NCBI GenBank assembly: GCA_026419785.1
Contig: JAODTK010005563.1
Location: forward strand, 62,001-126,000
DNA length: 64,000 bases
Reading direction: 5' to 3'
Source of the DNA: Sclerodactyla briareus
Lineage: Eukaryota > Echinodermata > Holothuroidea > Dendrochirotida > Sclerodactylidae
Shown: positions 49,488 to 59,560 of the stretch, piece after piece
How positions within the stretch are numbered: position 1 is the first letter of the stretch
Layout: every line of letters starts with the position of its first letter
Notes under the pieces: model-generated
Databases searched by the model: none
Seen by the model: the letters and a program-made list of their open reading frames with translations, nothing else
Told to the model about the DNA's origin: nothing
Made by a program: the position numbers and the translations under genes

Positions 49488-50073
49488 GGCGTCAGCAAGC
49501 ATAGGGCCGTTAGCGTGGGTTGACCGGGGACTAGCGCAGCCAAGCATAGTGCCGTTAGCGTTGATTGGCCGGGGGGGCCTAGGTATATCCATGAGCTATT
49601 AATTAACTGGAGAGGCAACGCGTGCAATTGTGTAGCAATTTGAAAAGGTCCCCCACACTAGGACTGACACGCGATCACCTTCTGGTGCGTAATTGTTTTG
49701 ACAATTCTACGGTATGCGCTACTCTACCGGGACAAATTGAGGCAGACCAAATTTCCCTGCTGAACACGGACTGACACGCGGATTACAATTCGTGCGTTAT
49801 ATCGTTTTTGATCAACTACGGTCGTGGTACTCTTTCGGGGGACATTTTCAGGTAGGCCGTCTGGAGACAATGCCAAAACGGCGTAACTGCGATTTACACC
49901 CGGCGTCAGCCTAGCATAGGGCCGTTAGCGTTGGATTGCCGGGCTAGCCTTCAGCCTAGGTAGATACCTCGAAAGGAACGCACCACAGAGTCGGAGTTCC
50001 AACGATGACGGCCCTATGCTGAGCTGCCGTTGGTGTGTAAGATGGCAGTTACGCGCGGTTTTGCATTGTCTTC
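49488..50073. mobile_element. Inverted-repeat element with repeated 'GCATAGGGCCGTTAGCG' ends
   Basis: The motif 'agcatagggccgttagcg' (or a close variant) occurs near 49,499, 49,543 and 49,913 on + and near 50,015 on -. The arm at 49,851-49,945 ('gacaatgccaaaacggcgt', 'aactgcg', then the motif) is mirrored at 49,988-50,073 in inverse orientation, giving a palindrome centred near 49,965. A related unit lies at 53.79-54.11 kb and another motif copy at 54,614. It looks like a non-autonomous element or a pair of inverted copies. There is no coding content. Confidence 0.65.
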
Positions 50074-50718
50074 GGGGCCCGTATTCACGAACATTTGCGT
50101 AAATATTTGCATACGCAAAACTTACGAAGTCCGTACGCACTTTCGTAATCGTATTCACTAAGCATTCTTACGCAGTTAGTAAGGGTCAAGTTAGCGAGAG
50201 TTGATATTCGTGCGTAGACAATCGAAGCAATCGTTACAAAGGAGTGAGAACGCCGATTTTCCAATGTGCGTCAGACAACGATGTGGTTTCTGAGAAACGG
50301 AACATCAATTTCGCACTCACGGGTACTCGTGGTTGTATTAAACGCAATTCCCAATGAAAGAATAGGCAACGCGTGCTGAATCCCTTCGTACCGAATTTGC
50401 AAGTTGCATACTGCTCCACCAAGGGCTAATTGTACTGCTACGCACCGCACACCGCCCAGCCTCCCTATATCGGCTTTTTAACGCTAAGAGAGCTTCGGGT
50501 ACTCACCCAGCAGTGATAGCTTAAATAATAATAAACATTGTCAAATAAGTCATGAAAAGACGCCGGTCTCTTCTTTGGCGTCCTTTTTCCCAGGAGAGCC
50601 TGTGTTTTGCACTGAACTTTCGCAAGAATAGCGCCCGGTGGTGTCGGTCCCTACGACAGGGAAATATCTTGCGTAAGGTACGAACAATATTACGCTACGC
50701 AATGTTTCGTGAAACCCC
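50074..50718. mobile_element. TIR element (about 645 bp) inserted in the preceding repeat
   Basis: The left end reads 'ggggcccgtattcacgaaca' followed by 'tttgcgtaaatatttgcata'. The right end contains 'tacgcaatgtttcgtgaaac' followed by 'cccc', the inverse of the left end with mismatches. Both ends are full of TACG/CGTA steps. It begins exactly where the mirrored arm of the 49.5-kb element stops. That fits a non-autonomous DNA transposon inserted into an older repeat. No transposase is encoded. Confidence 0.6.
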
Positions 50719-50833
50719 TTTCGTAAAAATACGCTTCCCTAATTGGACTTACGCAAGAAAGAAAAAATTGCCGAAACTGGAGAAATAACAATGAAATTAA
50801 CAAGGAATCTTAAACCAATTCAAAAACGTCCAA

Positions 50834-50852
50834 ACCCCCCCCCCCCCCCCCC
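50834..50852. repeat. Poly-C tract
   Basis: A run of about 19 cytosines lies between the TIR element and the + strand LINE copy. Confidence 0.9.
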
Positions 50853-50859
50853 GACAATT

Positions 50860-51400
50860 TAAGACATGGATCTACTTTCCAACCCTGACGAAAATCCCCT
50901 CGCAATTTGTATTACAAGGAGAAATGTCCGCCCCCTAATGATGAACATATACCTCCTCCCCACAAATTAGACGGCAAACTAGGAGGAGGAACCCTTCAGC
51001 ACGAACATCGGGTCCCCCAGAGTGACAGTGCGAGGGCATTATTTTTATAGCATACCGGCTAACTCCTTGCGATCAGATGGAAATGACCCATTGATACGTT
51101 ATCTAACCATATAGGTTAGTTGATCATGACTACAGTGCAAATAATAACACCACCAACTTCACCGTGGACAACAATACGTGATTGATATCTCTTGGGCATC
51201 AAATGTGCAAATAATAACGTTGCAAATAAAACACCGACAATTTCCTTTCACCGTGGTACCAACATACGTGAGGATAAACTCTCGGCCTCACAAATGCGTG
51301 AACATATACTACAAGACATCGAAGAAAGAGTGACTGAGAAACTGACAAGAAGACTATCAGAAGAATAAAACAGCACTAGACTGAGAAATTTCAATCACAC
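50860..51400 (+). mobile_element. LINE copy A (+), internally deleted
   Basis: The copy reads a short C-V-P-type fingers remnant (R-R-N-V-R-P-L-M-M). This is followed closely by S-T-N-I-G-S-P-Q-S-D-S-A-R-A-L-F-F-I-A-Y, the RT block that in most elements is 'tn.G.PQGD.lSp.LF..yl'. The sequence from 51,245 to 51,400 (E-R-V-T-E-K-L-T-R-R) is an inverted match, about 155 bp, to 52,558-52,725. Compared with the - strand copy it lacks the region with the catalytic 'LDMSKA' block, so it has an internal deletion. Confidence 0.75.
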
Positions 51401-51405
51401 CGAAA

Positions 51406-51591
51406 TTGGCAATGGAAGTGGAGAAGAAATTAAGTAGTAGGAGGAAGTTTGTTTGGAACGAAAGTTGTTTGGAACAACCTTGTGTATATCAAGTACAGAC
51501 CTCGGTTGTATACTTGTTAATTATATCCGCACTTGGGATATTAGGTTTTGCATTCGTCTTCTCCGCCCGCCGCCGCTTGAAGATTAGATAG
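51406..51591 (+). CDS. Small open frame with one hydrophobic helix, doubtful
   Basis: An ATG-started frame of 61 codons has a charged N-terminal part and a hydrophobic segment (V-V-Y-L-L-I-I-S-A-L-G-I-L-G-F-A-F-V-F) followed by an Arg-rich end (S-A-R-R-R-L-K). A transmembrane segment with basic residues after it is plausible for a small membrane protein, but it lies directly at the end of LINE copy A and may be chance. Confidence 0.12.
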   Translation: MAMEVEKKLSSRRKFVWNESCLEQPCVYQVQTSVVYLLIISALGILGFAFVFSARRRLKIR

Positions 51592-52029
51592 AACTGGTTA
51601 TGAAATTTACGCAATTGGAAATTAAAACACGCGCGGGAATTGAAATGTGTTTCAGCGCAATGTAATGCGCGTGTCACAGAGAGACGCGGATGGGTTGATA
51701 CAAATTATTTTTTACGGTATGCGCTAAGCGAGAGTGTTTGATGCAATATTCCAAAAAATTTCGCGTTGTATGAATGAACGGGGGTAATCAACGGAACGAT
51801 TGTGTTTTATCCATATGATGATGCACTCCTCGGAGTTAATTTAAACGCTGGATGCACTCGGGCTGAAGCCCGGGCATCGCTTTGAGTAACCCCAGTCGCT
51901 CATTATCCAGTGATTAAAACACGCTCGACCGTTGTTAGTAGAGAGGTTGAGTCTCGTCGATGACATGCTCAGTGATCAATCTCCGCCAACGTATCACACT
52001 GCGCAAGCTTTTTGCTTCCTCGGAAACTG

Positions 52030-53560
52030 TTAATGTTGATGTCCTGAATTGCGATTGATTTTTCCGAGCAAATTAGTCACAGGTCTCCCAACTAGCCTAG
52101 TAATATGTCTCAATGCTTCTCGCAGATCATCTTCGCTGAACTTCTCTTGGAGTCTCGCGACGGTGACCGAAAAATCTCAAAAACGATATGTGCTACTACG
52201 GAAGACCAGGGGATTTGATTGGTCACCATCATAGAGTTCATCGTTTGGATCCAATTGTTATTGGGTTCCATCTGATGTGTAGAACATTGCGAGTAGTCTT
52301 ACTTTGGAAAGTTGTCAATTTTTGTGATCAAGGTTCTTCGTGTTGACCCCCACAGTTCGCAAAATCTACAGAAAAATACTGTACAAGGGCATCCAAATCC
52401 GGAGTTTGATGCTTGTACTTAATCGTCTGCTCTTGAAAAATTGTTGGACAGAGGTTTGAAAGCGTTGTTGGTTATACCATTCTCCTGTTAAGGTCTTCTC
52501 CGGTCAACAAACTTCCTACATATTTACAGTTCTTCAACTTCCATTTGCCATTTCTTTTGATTGAAATTTCTCAGTTTTCGTGCTTGTTATTTTTAGCTTC
52601 TTCTTGTCAGTTTCTCAGTCACTCGCTCTTCGACCGTCTCTTGTAATATATGTTCACCAGTCGATCCCCAAGGATATCTCAGCGTATTGTTGGTCCACGG
52701 TGAAGAAGTTGTCGTATTACCTATATGCCTGTTATCATGATCAACCAACTGAGAGGGGTGGATAACTGCATCAATGTCATCTTCATCCGATTTCAAAGAC
52801 TTGGCCAGGTATGTTATAATGCACTCGCACTGTCACCCCTGGGTGGGGAACCGATGTTCGTGCTGGAAGGATTCCTTAGTTTGCCGGTCTAATTTGACTG
52901 TTTATGAAACATCGTTCAGTAATAGTGAAACGAGGGGGGGAAAGGATAGTGTTCGTCGTTCTCAGAGGAAGATGTTGGCAACGCCTTGCTCATGTCCAGC
53001 ATAGAAGGTTGATGTATTCTATTGAAGTTACGGCTTTTTCAGCTTAAATTTTGAAAGCGAACACGAGCTCTGCGGTGTATCTAACCTGATGTGTAGGCTG
53101 TTTGGGTGACGCGGAAGTATATGTCATCTAATTAGGGGCGGATTCTCCTTTGTAATACCAATTGCAGGATTACTCAGGGTTGAAAGTAAGATCACAGTCT
53201 TAGATTTTATGAGGGCTTTAGTTTTGCCGGTGGTTTGTTTTTGAATTGGTGTTAAGATTCGTTCGATTTCTATGGGATTTCTCCGGTTTCGGCTATGTTA
53301 TCAGTATATCAGCTATGTATTTATGGGGGGTTTGCAGTGCGGGGCAGATTGAGATGTTCGGCCGTGAGTGATTTTTGGTCACAAACCTGGGATATTCAAT
53401 TTTTTTTAATTGATGCAACCGCTGTTCAATTTCATCTTAATCAAATGGGTTGTCAGTTTTTCCTGGAGCACGTTTCGTTAGTTTCTGGGTTGTTACAGTT
53501 GAAAGTGTTTTCGAAAGTTGGTGATTTCTTCAATATTTTGCATCTGATCTCCAATGATTT
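52030..53560 (-). mobile_element. LINE copy B (-): reverse transcriptase to C-terminal tail, frame-broken
   Basis: Reading leftward from 53.56 kb: A-P-G-K-T-D-N-P-F-D; R-I-R-P then L-D-D-I; S-T-A-E-L-V-F-A-F-K-I-like block; Y-I-N-L-L-M-L-D-M-S-K-A-L (RT motif A aspartate); S-T-N-I-G-S-P then G-D-S-A-S-A-L; a D-E-D-D-I-D equivalent of the Y/F-A-D-D catalytic box; then N-C-K-Y-V-G-S-L-L-T-G-E; L-R-N-V-L-H-I-R-W-N; and near 52,060-52,130 L-V-G-R-P-V-T-N-L-L-G-K. The order fits a complete RT plus C-terminal region of an RTE/craniate-like non-LTR element. Frameshifts every 50-150 bp disable it as read. Confidence 0.85.
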
Positions 53561-53789
53561 TCATCATCAATTTAATTGAAATTGGATCCTGCTTACTTTC
53601 TGTTGCACTACTTTTATCGCTTCAAGAACCGCGGTTGAGAGTTCACCTTACTGTTGAGCTCATGATAATTCCCCATCATCGGGAGGGAACACCGGCAAGG
53701 AAGCTTAGCTCCGGGCAATTTGTGAACTGCTTCTGATGGTAACAGACGCGCGTTAAAATTATCGTTGCCTACGGGATTGTGATTTATGG

Positions 53790-54110
53790 GGAGATCTACT
53801 AATTGAAAAATGTCCCCCACTCCGGACTGACACGCGATCACCCTCGAGTGCCGTTTTGACGTGTCTGACATTACGGTGATGAGCTACTCCTACCGGGGAC
53901 AAATGACGCAGAGTTTCCCTGGACACGGACGACACGAGGAATTACATTTTCGTGCCGTTCTGTAATTTTGATCAAAAGCACGGTTCGTGTTACTCTTTCG
54001 GGGGACATCTTCATGGCTTTGAGTAGCGCGTCTGAAGACAATGAAAAAAACTGCGCGTACTGCCCTTTTACACACGGCGTCAGCCCATAGAGTATAATAG
54101 AACTGCTAGA
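53790..54110 (+). repeat. Second copy of the 49.6-kb repeat unit
   Basis: The copy shares 'cccccactccggactgacacg', 'cgcgatcacc', 'gaacggacgacacg' and 'ttactctttcgggggacat', then 'gaagacaatg' and 'acacggcgtcagccc', with 49.65-49.91 kb. Similarity is collinear and about 300 bp long. The last motif is truncated ('cagcccatagag'). Confidence 0.7.
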
Positions 54111-54479
54111 GTGCGCCACTTTATTCAGAACGCGCATGATCGACATGGAGGCCCGAAGCTATGTACAAATTGGCATTGCCGCCATTACCGGTCCGGGCAA
54201 AAATTGACATTTGCCCGGAGCTGTTGCGTCTGCGTCGAGGGAAACGCGTTGTTTAAGCGCTATATCATGTAACAAATCAGATGTTTGGCCCGGCGGCAGA
54301 AACAACTACTTTTAGGGACGCCGCACGCAACAATCTCCCCGTGAATCACAATTCCGTACCTAACGATAGGATACGCCCGTCTTTTACTACAGAAGCGCGT
54401 TCAAAGATTGCTCGGAGGAGCGAGCTATTTGCGCGGTTTATGATGCGGAATTCGTACCAAAACCGGCGCAATTGATGAT

Positions 54480-54840
54480 CGGTTTATACGCGCGCGTTGC
54501 GACCAGTTCAAATACGAAGGTTTGTATATGATGTTGCGTGTGTGGTGTGTTGTAGGCCCTTTCTTGACGCGCGCGTTGCCGAACAGTCCGCCCCCTCTAT
54601 TCTTAATTATGCTCTATGCGTCAGCCCAGCATAGGGCCGTTAGCGTTGGATTGCCGGGGCCCTAGGGAATTTATGTACAAAAAACAACGCAATTGTTAAT
54701 GGTTCCATACGCGGCGTATGCTGCGTAGGGGAATACGGAAAGTTTGTAATATATGTTTGTGTGTGGTGTAGGCCTTCTTGACACGCGCTGCCGAACCAGT
54801 TCGCAACTCTAGATCTTAATTATGCTTTATGATCGAAATC
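54480..54840 (+). repeat. Direct repeat pair of about 140 bp, CpG-rich, with motif copy between
   Basis: The first unit (54,480-54,613) has 'tttgtatatgatgttgcgtg', 'gtggtgtgttgtaggccc', 'cttgacgcgcgcgttgccga' and 'cttaattatgctctatg'. The second (54,700-54,832) has the same landmarks ('atatgtttgtgtgtggtgta', 'cttgacacgcgctgccgaac', 'cttaattatgctttatg'). Between them lies another 'cagcccagcatagggccgtt' motif. The block is very rich in CGCG and GCGC steps. Confidence 0.65.
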
Positions 54841-55284
54841 TAAACCCATACGCGTCCCCTGTGGGCAACGCGCATTACATTGCGCGTGGAACATTCCATC
54901 GCGCGTGTTTTCGCGCGTCCACTGGTGAATAAGCATGCCCGTTTTAAACAGCTTAAAATGTTCGAAATGCTACGCTCACGGCTTGGTAATCGCGTCCAAT
55001 TAGATGCTAATGCACAATGGATCCATTCACTTTAGCATATACGGTACATTAGTAGCGCGTTGCCATTTTTTAACGTTGTGAACATATGCGTGTGCTGGTG
55101 ACATTGCAAACAATTTAAAAATTCATACACCAAGTTATTCGCCCTTGCCGATCTACCGTGGCAATAAAAACACCGGCACGTGCATTAACACCGTGCATTG
55201 ACGCTGGTTACTGCACGGTCAGCACTGACCTGTGTCAGCCAATCAGAGGGGAGTAAGTAGTAGTGGATTTACAGGAAGAAGGAA

Positions 55285-55420
55285 GTATGAATGAAATGAC
55301 GCTACACGCTATTTGGAAATGTTTACCCTTTCCGACTGTCGAGAAGAGAAAGCCACTGGTGCTTCGGTTTTAAATTCGTTAAAACTAGCACATGCGGCTT
55401 TCTTTTTCCAGCAATTCACG
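55285..55420 (+). repeat. Dispersed repeat fragment shared with 62.25 kb
   Basis: 'acacgctatttggaaatgtt' and then 'gagaaagccactggtgct' match 'acaagctattttgaagtgtt' and 'gagaaagccactggagct' at 62.26 kb with the same spacing apart from a small indel. The peptide (E-M-F-T-L-S-D-C-R-E-E-K-A-T-G-A) is preserved in both within frames, suggesting former coding sequence, perhaps of a mobile element. The family is not recognised. Confidence 0.45.
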
Positions 55421-57827
55421 CAAACCAGAGAGAAAAAATGCAAATGTCCTTCCTCTATGTTAGTTTTATTACGGTACTATCACGATCACGATTATCATCC
55501 ATGGCGAAATATGTGTGGGTTTACAATTCTGGTGGAAAAACGTAGTCGCGTTCAAGGGCCTCGGCAAGGATGATTGACGGACGTCACTTGTTTGCCACAA
55601 GTGTAAACAGAGGGCAACCCGTTTGGGAGTGCATTACTCATCGGATCTTCACTGAAAACTTCAGTCGTATCCAATCTCCAAATATTTGAAAATACCAACA
55701 TAAGGAAAAAAAAAACCCAAATTAATCAGGCTTGTTTGAGTCATACCGTATATCTTCCCCCTCCGTGATTTCGAATATTGTTCACATGCTTTGCGCCCGC
55801 GACTCGTATGGCCTGGTATCAGGTTGACTATTCCTCTTTCAGCCCAGCATGCTAGGTCCAAAATATCACTATCCACTAATCCAAGATAGGCGCAATGGGA
55901 CTACGTCACAATAGCAAAATGTATCTCGCAGTTATTTTTTACCAAGTTATTTTTTGTAGTTATCCCCTCCAGTGAACCCTGAACTTTCAATGAATTGCTA
56001 GCACGTGCTGGACCTCGGATACAAGCAAGAGAATGAAAAAAAAAAACGTTTGGCGGTTTACGTACCGTAAAGCCATTGGACCATGGAACTCCATATAGGC
56101 GATTTTATATTTGCCGCTTCGTGGCAACGGGTGATTCCCACAGTCTCCAGTAGAAGCTTCAGAGTTGCGTATAACACGGTGGTGAAAATTTTCTAGAAAC
56201 ATACATGTGAACCATCCGAAATGAAATATGAATTTTTTGTGTTGAATTCGCAGTGTCTCGTAGCGCAGATACGTACTGGTATCGTACTGGTATCGTAGCG
56301 CCTGTAGCCCACGGTCAGGTCAACTTTCAACTTTCATTAATCGCTACGATGCACGCGAACGGGGCGGCGAATGACAGAGAACCAGTACGGACAGCTCTAC
56401 TAGGCTCCGCGAAACACAACCGCCACTCCGATGGCCAGTACGAATGTTTTGAACTCCGAACATCCCCAGCCCGTCGCGACGTCCTACCACAATTCGCTGT
56501 ATGAATTGAGAGCCGCTACGAATAAAGCTGGTCGAACTTGTTAATTCGCGTGATTCGCGACGGATTCGCCATTACAAAAATTCGCCAAGTGTTGGAACGG
56601 GGTGCAATAGATTCGCTACAGTTTTCAGTAGAGCCCTCCAAACTGTGCTATGGAATAACATCGAATGAGCAGCACAACACACAGGACCACAAACACCTTC
56701 ACACCTGATGTACATCCGCCAGGAGTTCCTCGTCAAAACAGGACACCCCCATGAGTGTCTCTCTTTTTTGGGGCCAATTGGGGGTTCAAGCCTACTTTCA
56801 CCTTGTTGCGCGGCAGGCAACGGCGATGCACGGCACCGGTCGACGCAGCAACAAAGGCGACGGCACGTTGATCCGGTATCACTTTTTACATATGACGGCT
56901 AAAATTATTGCCGCATCCGTCAAAACATTAGTGGCATGCAGTGCTGAGCCAGCACCTGTAGAAACGTGAAGGAACTAGCGCATACTTGGCGTCAATCGTC
57001 TGCCCGCCTGCCCCGTTAAAAGTGAAGAAAAGAACAGGAGGGTTACAACGGAAAGGGGAAGGAAAGAATGGAGTGGCTGAGGGGAATGAAAAAGAGAGTG
57101 AAAAAGAAGAGAGGAAAAGTGAAGGAAATAACATTACGCGGAGGAAAATACAATTGCATGTCTGGCATAACTTCTGCATAAGTTTTTTTCGGGGGAGGTG
57201 AATCCACTTTCCAATCCTCTCTCACTCGCAACCCTCACCATACCCCCTAGCTACACCATCATTCGCATTTCTGACGTTTTCATTTGTATTTTTCCCTCTC
57301 CAATTTTTTATTCCATTCCGTTTTCTGATTCCCAGGAAAGTGAGGCGCTATTCCATAAATTTGCAACGAGGTGATCATGCTGGTCTCTAATTACCTAGCC
57401 CGAGGCATCGGGCGTAACGAGAGGGGGGGGGGGGGTGGTCCTCCTTCAGAAGTCTTCTTTCAAATGGAGTACTATTAGATGCGTTTTTACCTGGTATCTG
57501 GCAAACCAAATATGAATACACAGTGAAGCTCTCTTCATGTCATTTTGTGCAAATCTTTATAAATTAAAAATTGAGTGTTCCCGATTTAATACCTATAACA
57601 CACTCTCCAAATTTCATAATCGTTACTGTCACACGAGTCTCACTATAGAAAAGTTCGCTATATATTTTATCGAAGATGCGCAAACTTTGGAAAAATATCT
57701 CGGGCATGGAACGTAGCTAGGTTATATGACGGGATTAATGATTCATTCTTTCCCAACTCCCTCACCCACCCCTATACTAAAAGATGCATTTTCAGCGTTC
57801 TCTTTTTTGTCATTTGGGGGATCCTGT

Positions 57828-57848
57828 TTTTTTTTTTTTTTTTTTTTT
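57828..57848. repeat. Poly-T tract
   Basis: About 21 uninterrupted T. It could be the reverse-strand poly-A tail of a retroposon; no retroposon body is recognised next to it. Confidence 0.9.
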
Positions 57849-58239
57849 GTGTAAACTTTGTGACATGGAATTCGAGACCGGGGGGGCGTTCCCAATATGG
57901 AGGACAGTGGATGAGTCGAATTGGGCCCAACTCATCTGAGAACTGTTTTTCGGGATGGACTGTGTACTCTCTATCCACCTAATGCACGGAAGATGGCGAC
58001 TCGGGACATCAAAGCTCGAGTAAGATACACAGTAACACAACGCATATACTGTACCACTACACCAAGTGCATTTCTATTGCATTCAACTGGCCTCAGTAGC
58101 CACTCTCGTATTGGAAGTTTGGGAGGGTGAGTGACCGGCTGGTCGCCACAAGCTCACGACTGCACACCGCACTGCCAACAGTGCGAATCTCAAGTTAACA
58201 ATCCTGGCGTAGAACGTAATTGTTGAGCGGAGTGCTGAA

Positions 58240-59560
58240 GTTTGATAATGGACCTGGGGGAGAAGTCTAAGGGGGGTTGGTGGGGGGGGGGGAAGAAGTC
58301 TAAGGGGGAGGGTTTTTTTGTCCCGCTCCCCTTTGCAAAATTTTCGCATTTCCCGGTGACCGTTGATGCAATTATTTTTGGTGCAATATAGCACTCCAAC
58401 TCCACAACAACCAACTTCATTCCAAGAAATAAGTGCGCTTTTCAATGGCCTAAGATGGCGATTTGTTTTCTCTGCCAAATCGAATCGAGGTCAGCAATTA
58501 AGATTTAGTAAGGTTAGATCTTAGATTTCAGATGACCGACGATGCCCCCCCCCCCCTCCCCCTCTAGATAATTTTTGCATTCCAGGTGGTCCTTAGATGC
58601 CATCTGAGCTATGCCTCCTCCACATTCATCACTTTTCGTTTCCATAATATTTTGCCATTTTCACAGCTCTTAGAGCTAACTTGCACTCAGAGATCTTGTG
58701 TTTTTTCTTCTTCCTGTCAAAATTCTACTGACTCCATGGGCAGTAAGTACGGTACGTAGGCTCTTTTACTGGGGTTGGTGTAATTCTTACCTTACAGCGG
58801 ACAGCAAACATAGTCATACGGGACAGTCCAATTTAGCGGGCATTCTATATAAATTTTGGCCAGTCCCCGCGGTTGCGATTTTTTTTCTTTGGTGGGGGGG
58901 GGGGGGGGGGGGGGGGGGGGGAAGAGTTAAGGGAGAGGTGTCCGCCCCCTTTGCAAATTTTTTGCTTCTCTTTCCCCGCATTTCCCGTGACCGTTGATGC
59001 AATATGGTGCAATATAACACTCCAAAACACCCACTTCATTCCAGAAATAATTTCGCATTTTCCATGTCCCTAGATTGCGATTTGTTTTTTCTCTGCCAAA
59101 TCGAATCGCGAGGTCAGCAATTAAGATTTAGTAAGGTTAGATCTTAGATTTCATATGACCGACGATGCGGCTGCCCCCCCCCCTCCCACTCTAGAGAATT
59201 TTTTGCATCCCAGGTGGCCTAGTTCCATCTGATGCTTATGACCCTCCCTAAACATTCACTTTTTCGTTCCATAAATAATTTTGCATTTTCACATCCTTAG
59301 ATGCAACTTGCTACTCAGATCTTGTGATTTTTTCTGCAAAATTCTACTAAGCTCCATGGGCGTAAGTACGGTAGTAGCTCTTTCTGGGGTTGGTGTATTC
59401 TTACCTGACAGCGGACAGCAAACATAGGCATCGGGGACCATTCCAATTTAGAGGGCATTCTATCATAAATTTTGGCCGTCAGCCAGCGGCGTTGCCAGTT
59501 TTTTTTTTTTTTTGTTTTTTTTTTTTTTTGTTTTTTTCTTTGGGGGGGGGGGGGGCGACA
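58240..59560 (+). repeat. Tandem duplication of a roughly 632-bp unit bounded by poly-G
   Basis: Two consecutive copies are anchored by 'gcatttcccggtgaccgttg' at 58,346 and 'gcatttcccgtgaccgttga' at 58,978. Landmarks in both: 'gtcagcaattaagatttagt', 'gatgaccgacgatgc' (second copy 'catatgaccgacgatgc'), a C-run, 'caaaattctactgactccat' and 'aaattctactaagctccatg', 'cagcggacagcaaacata', and a terminal T-run plus G-run. G-runs bound the units (about 58,277, 58,894-58,921 and 59,542). The second unit is shorter by small deletions. There is no reliable coding frame. Confidence 0.88.
58894..58921. repeat. Poly-G tract (about 28 G)
   Basis: This is the longest single-base run in the window, at the junction of the two 632-bp units. 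It is preceded by a T8 run. Such a G-run is a strong G-quadruplex candidate and a likely site of length error. Confidence 0.95.

Larger units (their letters stand above)
54841..58239. other. No gene recognised
   Basis: The first 500 bp are CpG-rich (many GCGCG runs). After that composition is mixed, with a G12 run near 57.43 kb and a T21 run near 57.83 kb. The 55.28-55.42 kb segment matches one at 62.25-62.37 kb (see separate entry). Open frames (for example 56.25-56.50 and 56.57-56.97 kb) have no recognisable domain. Confidence 0.5.
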
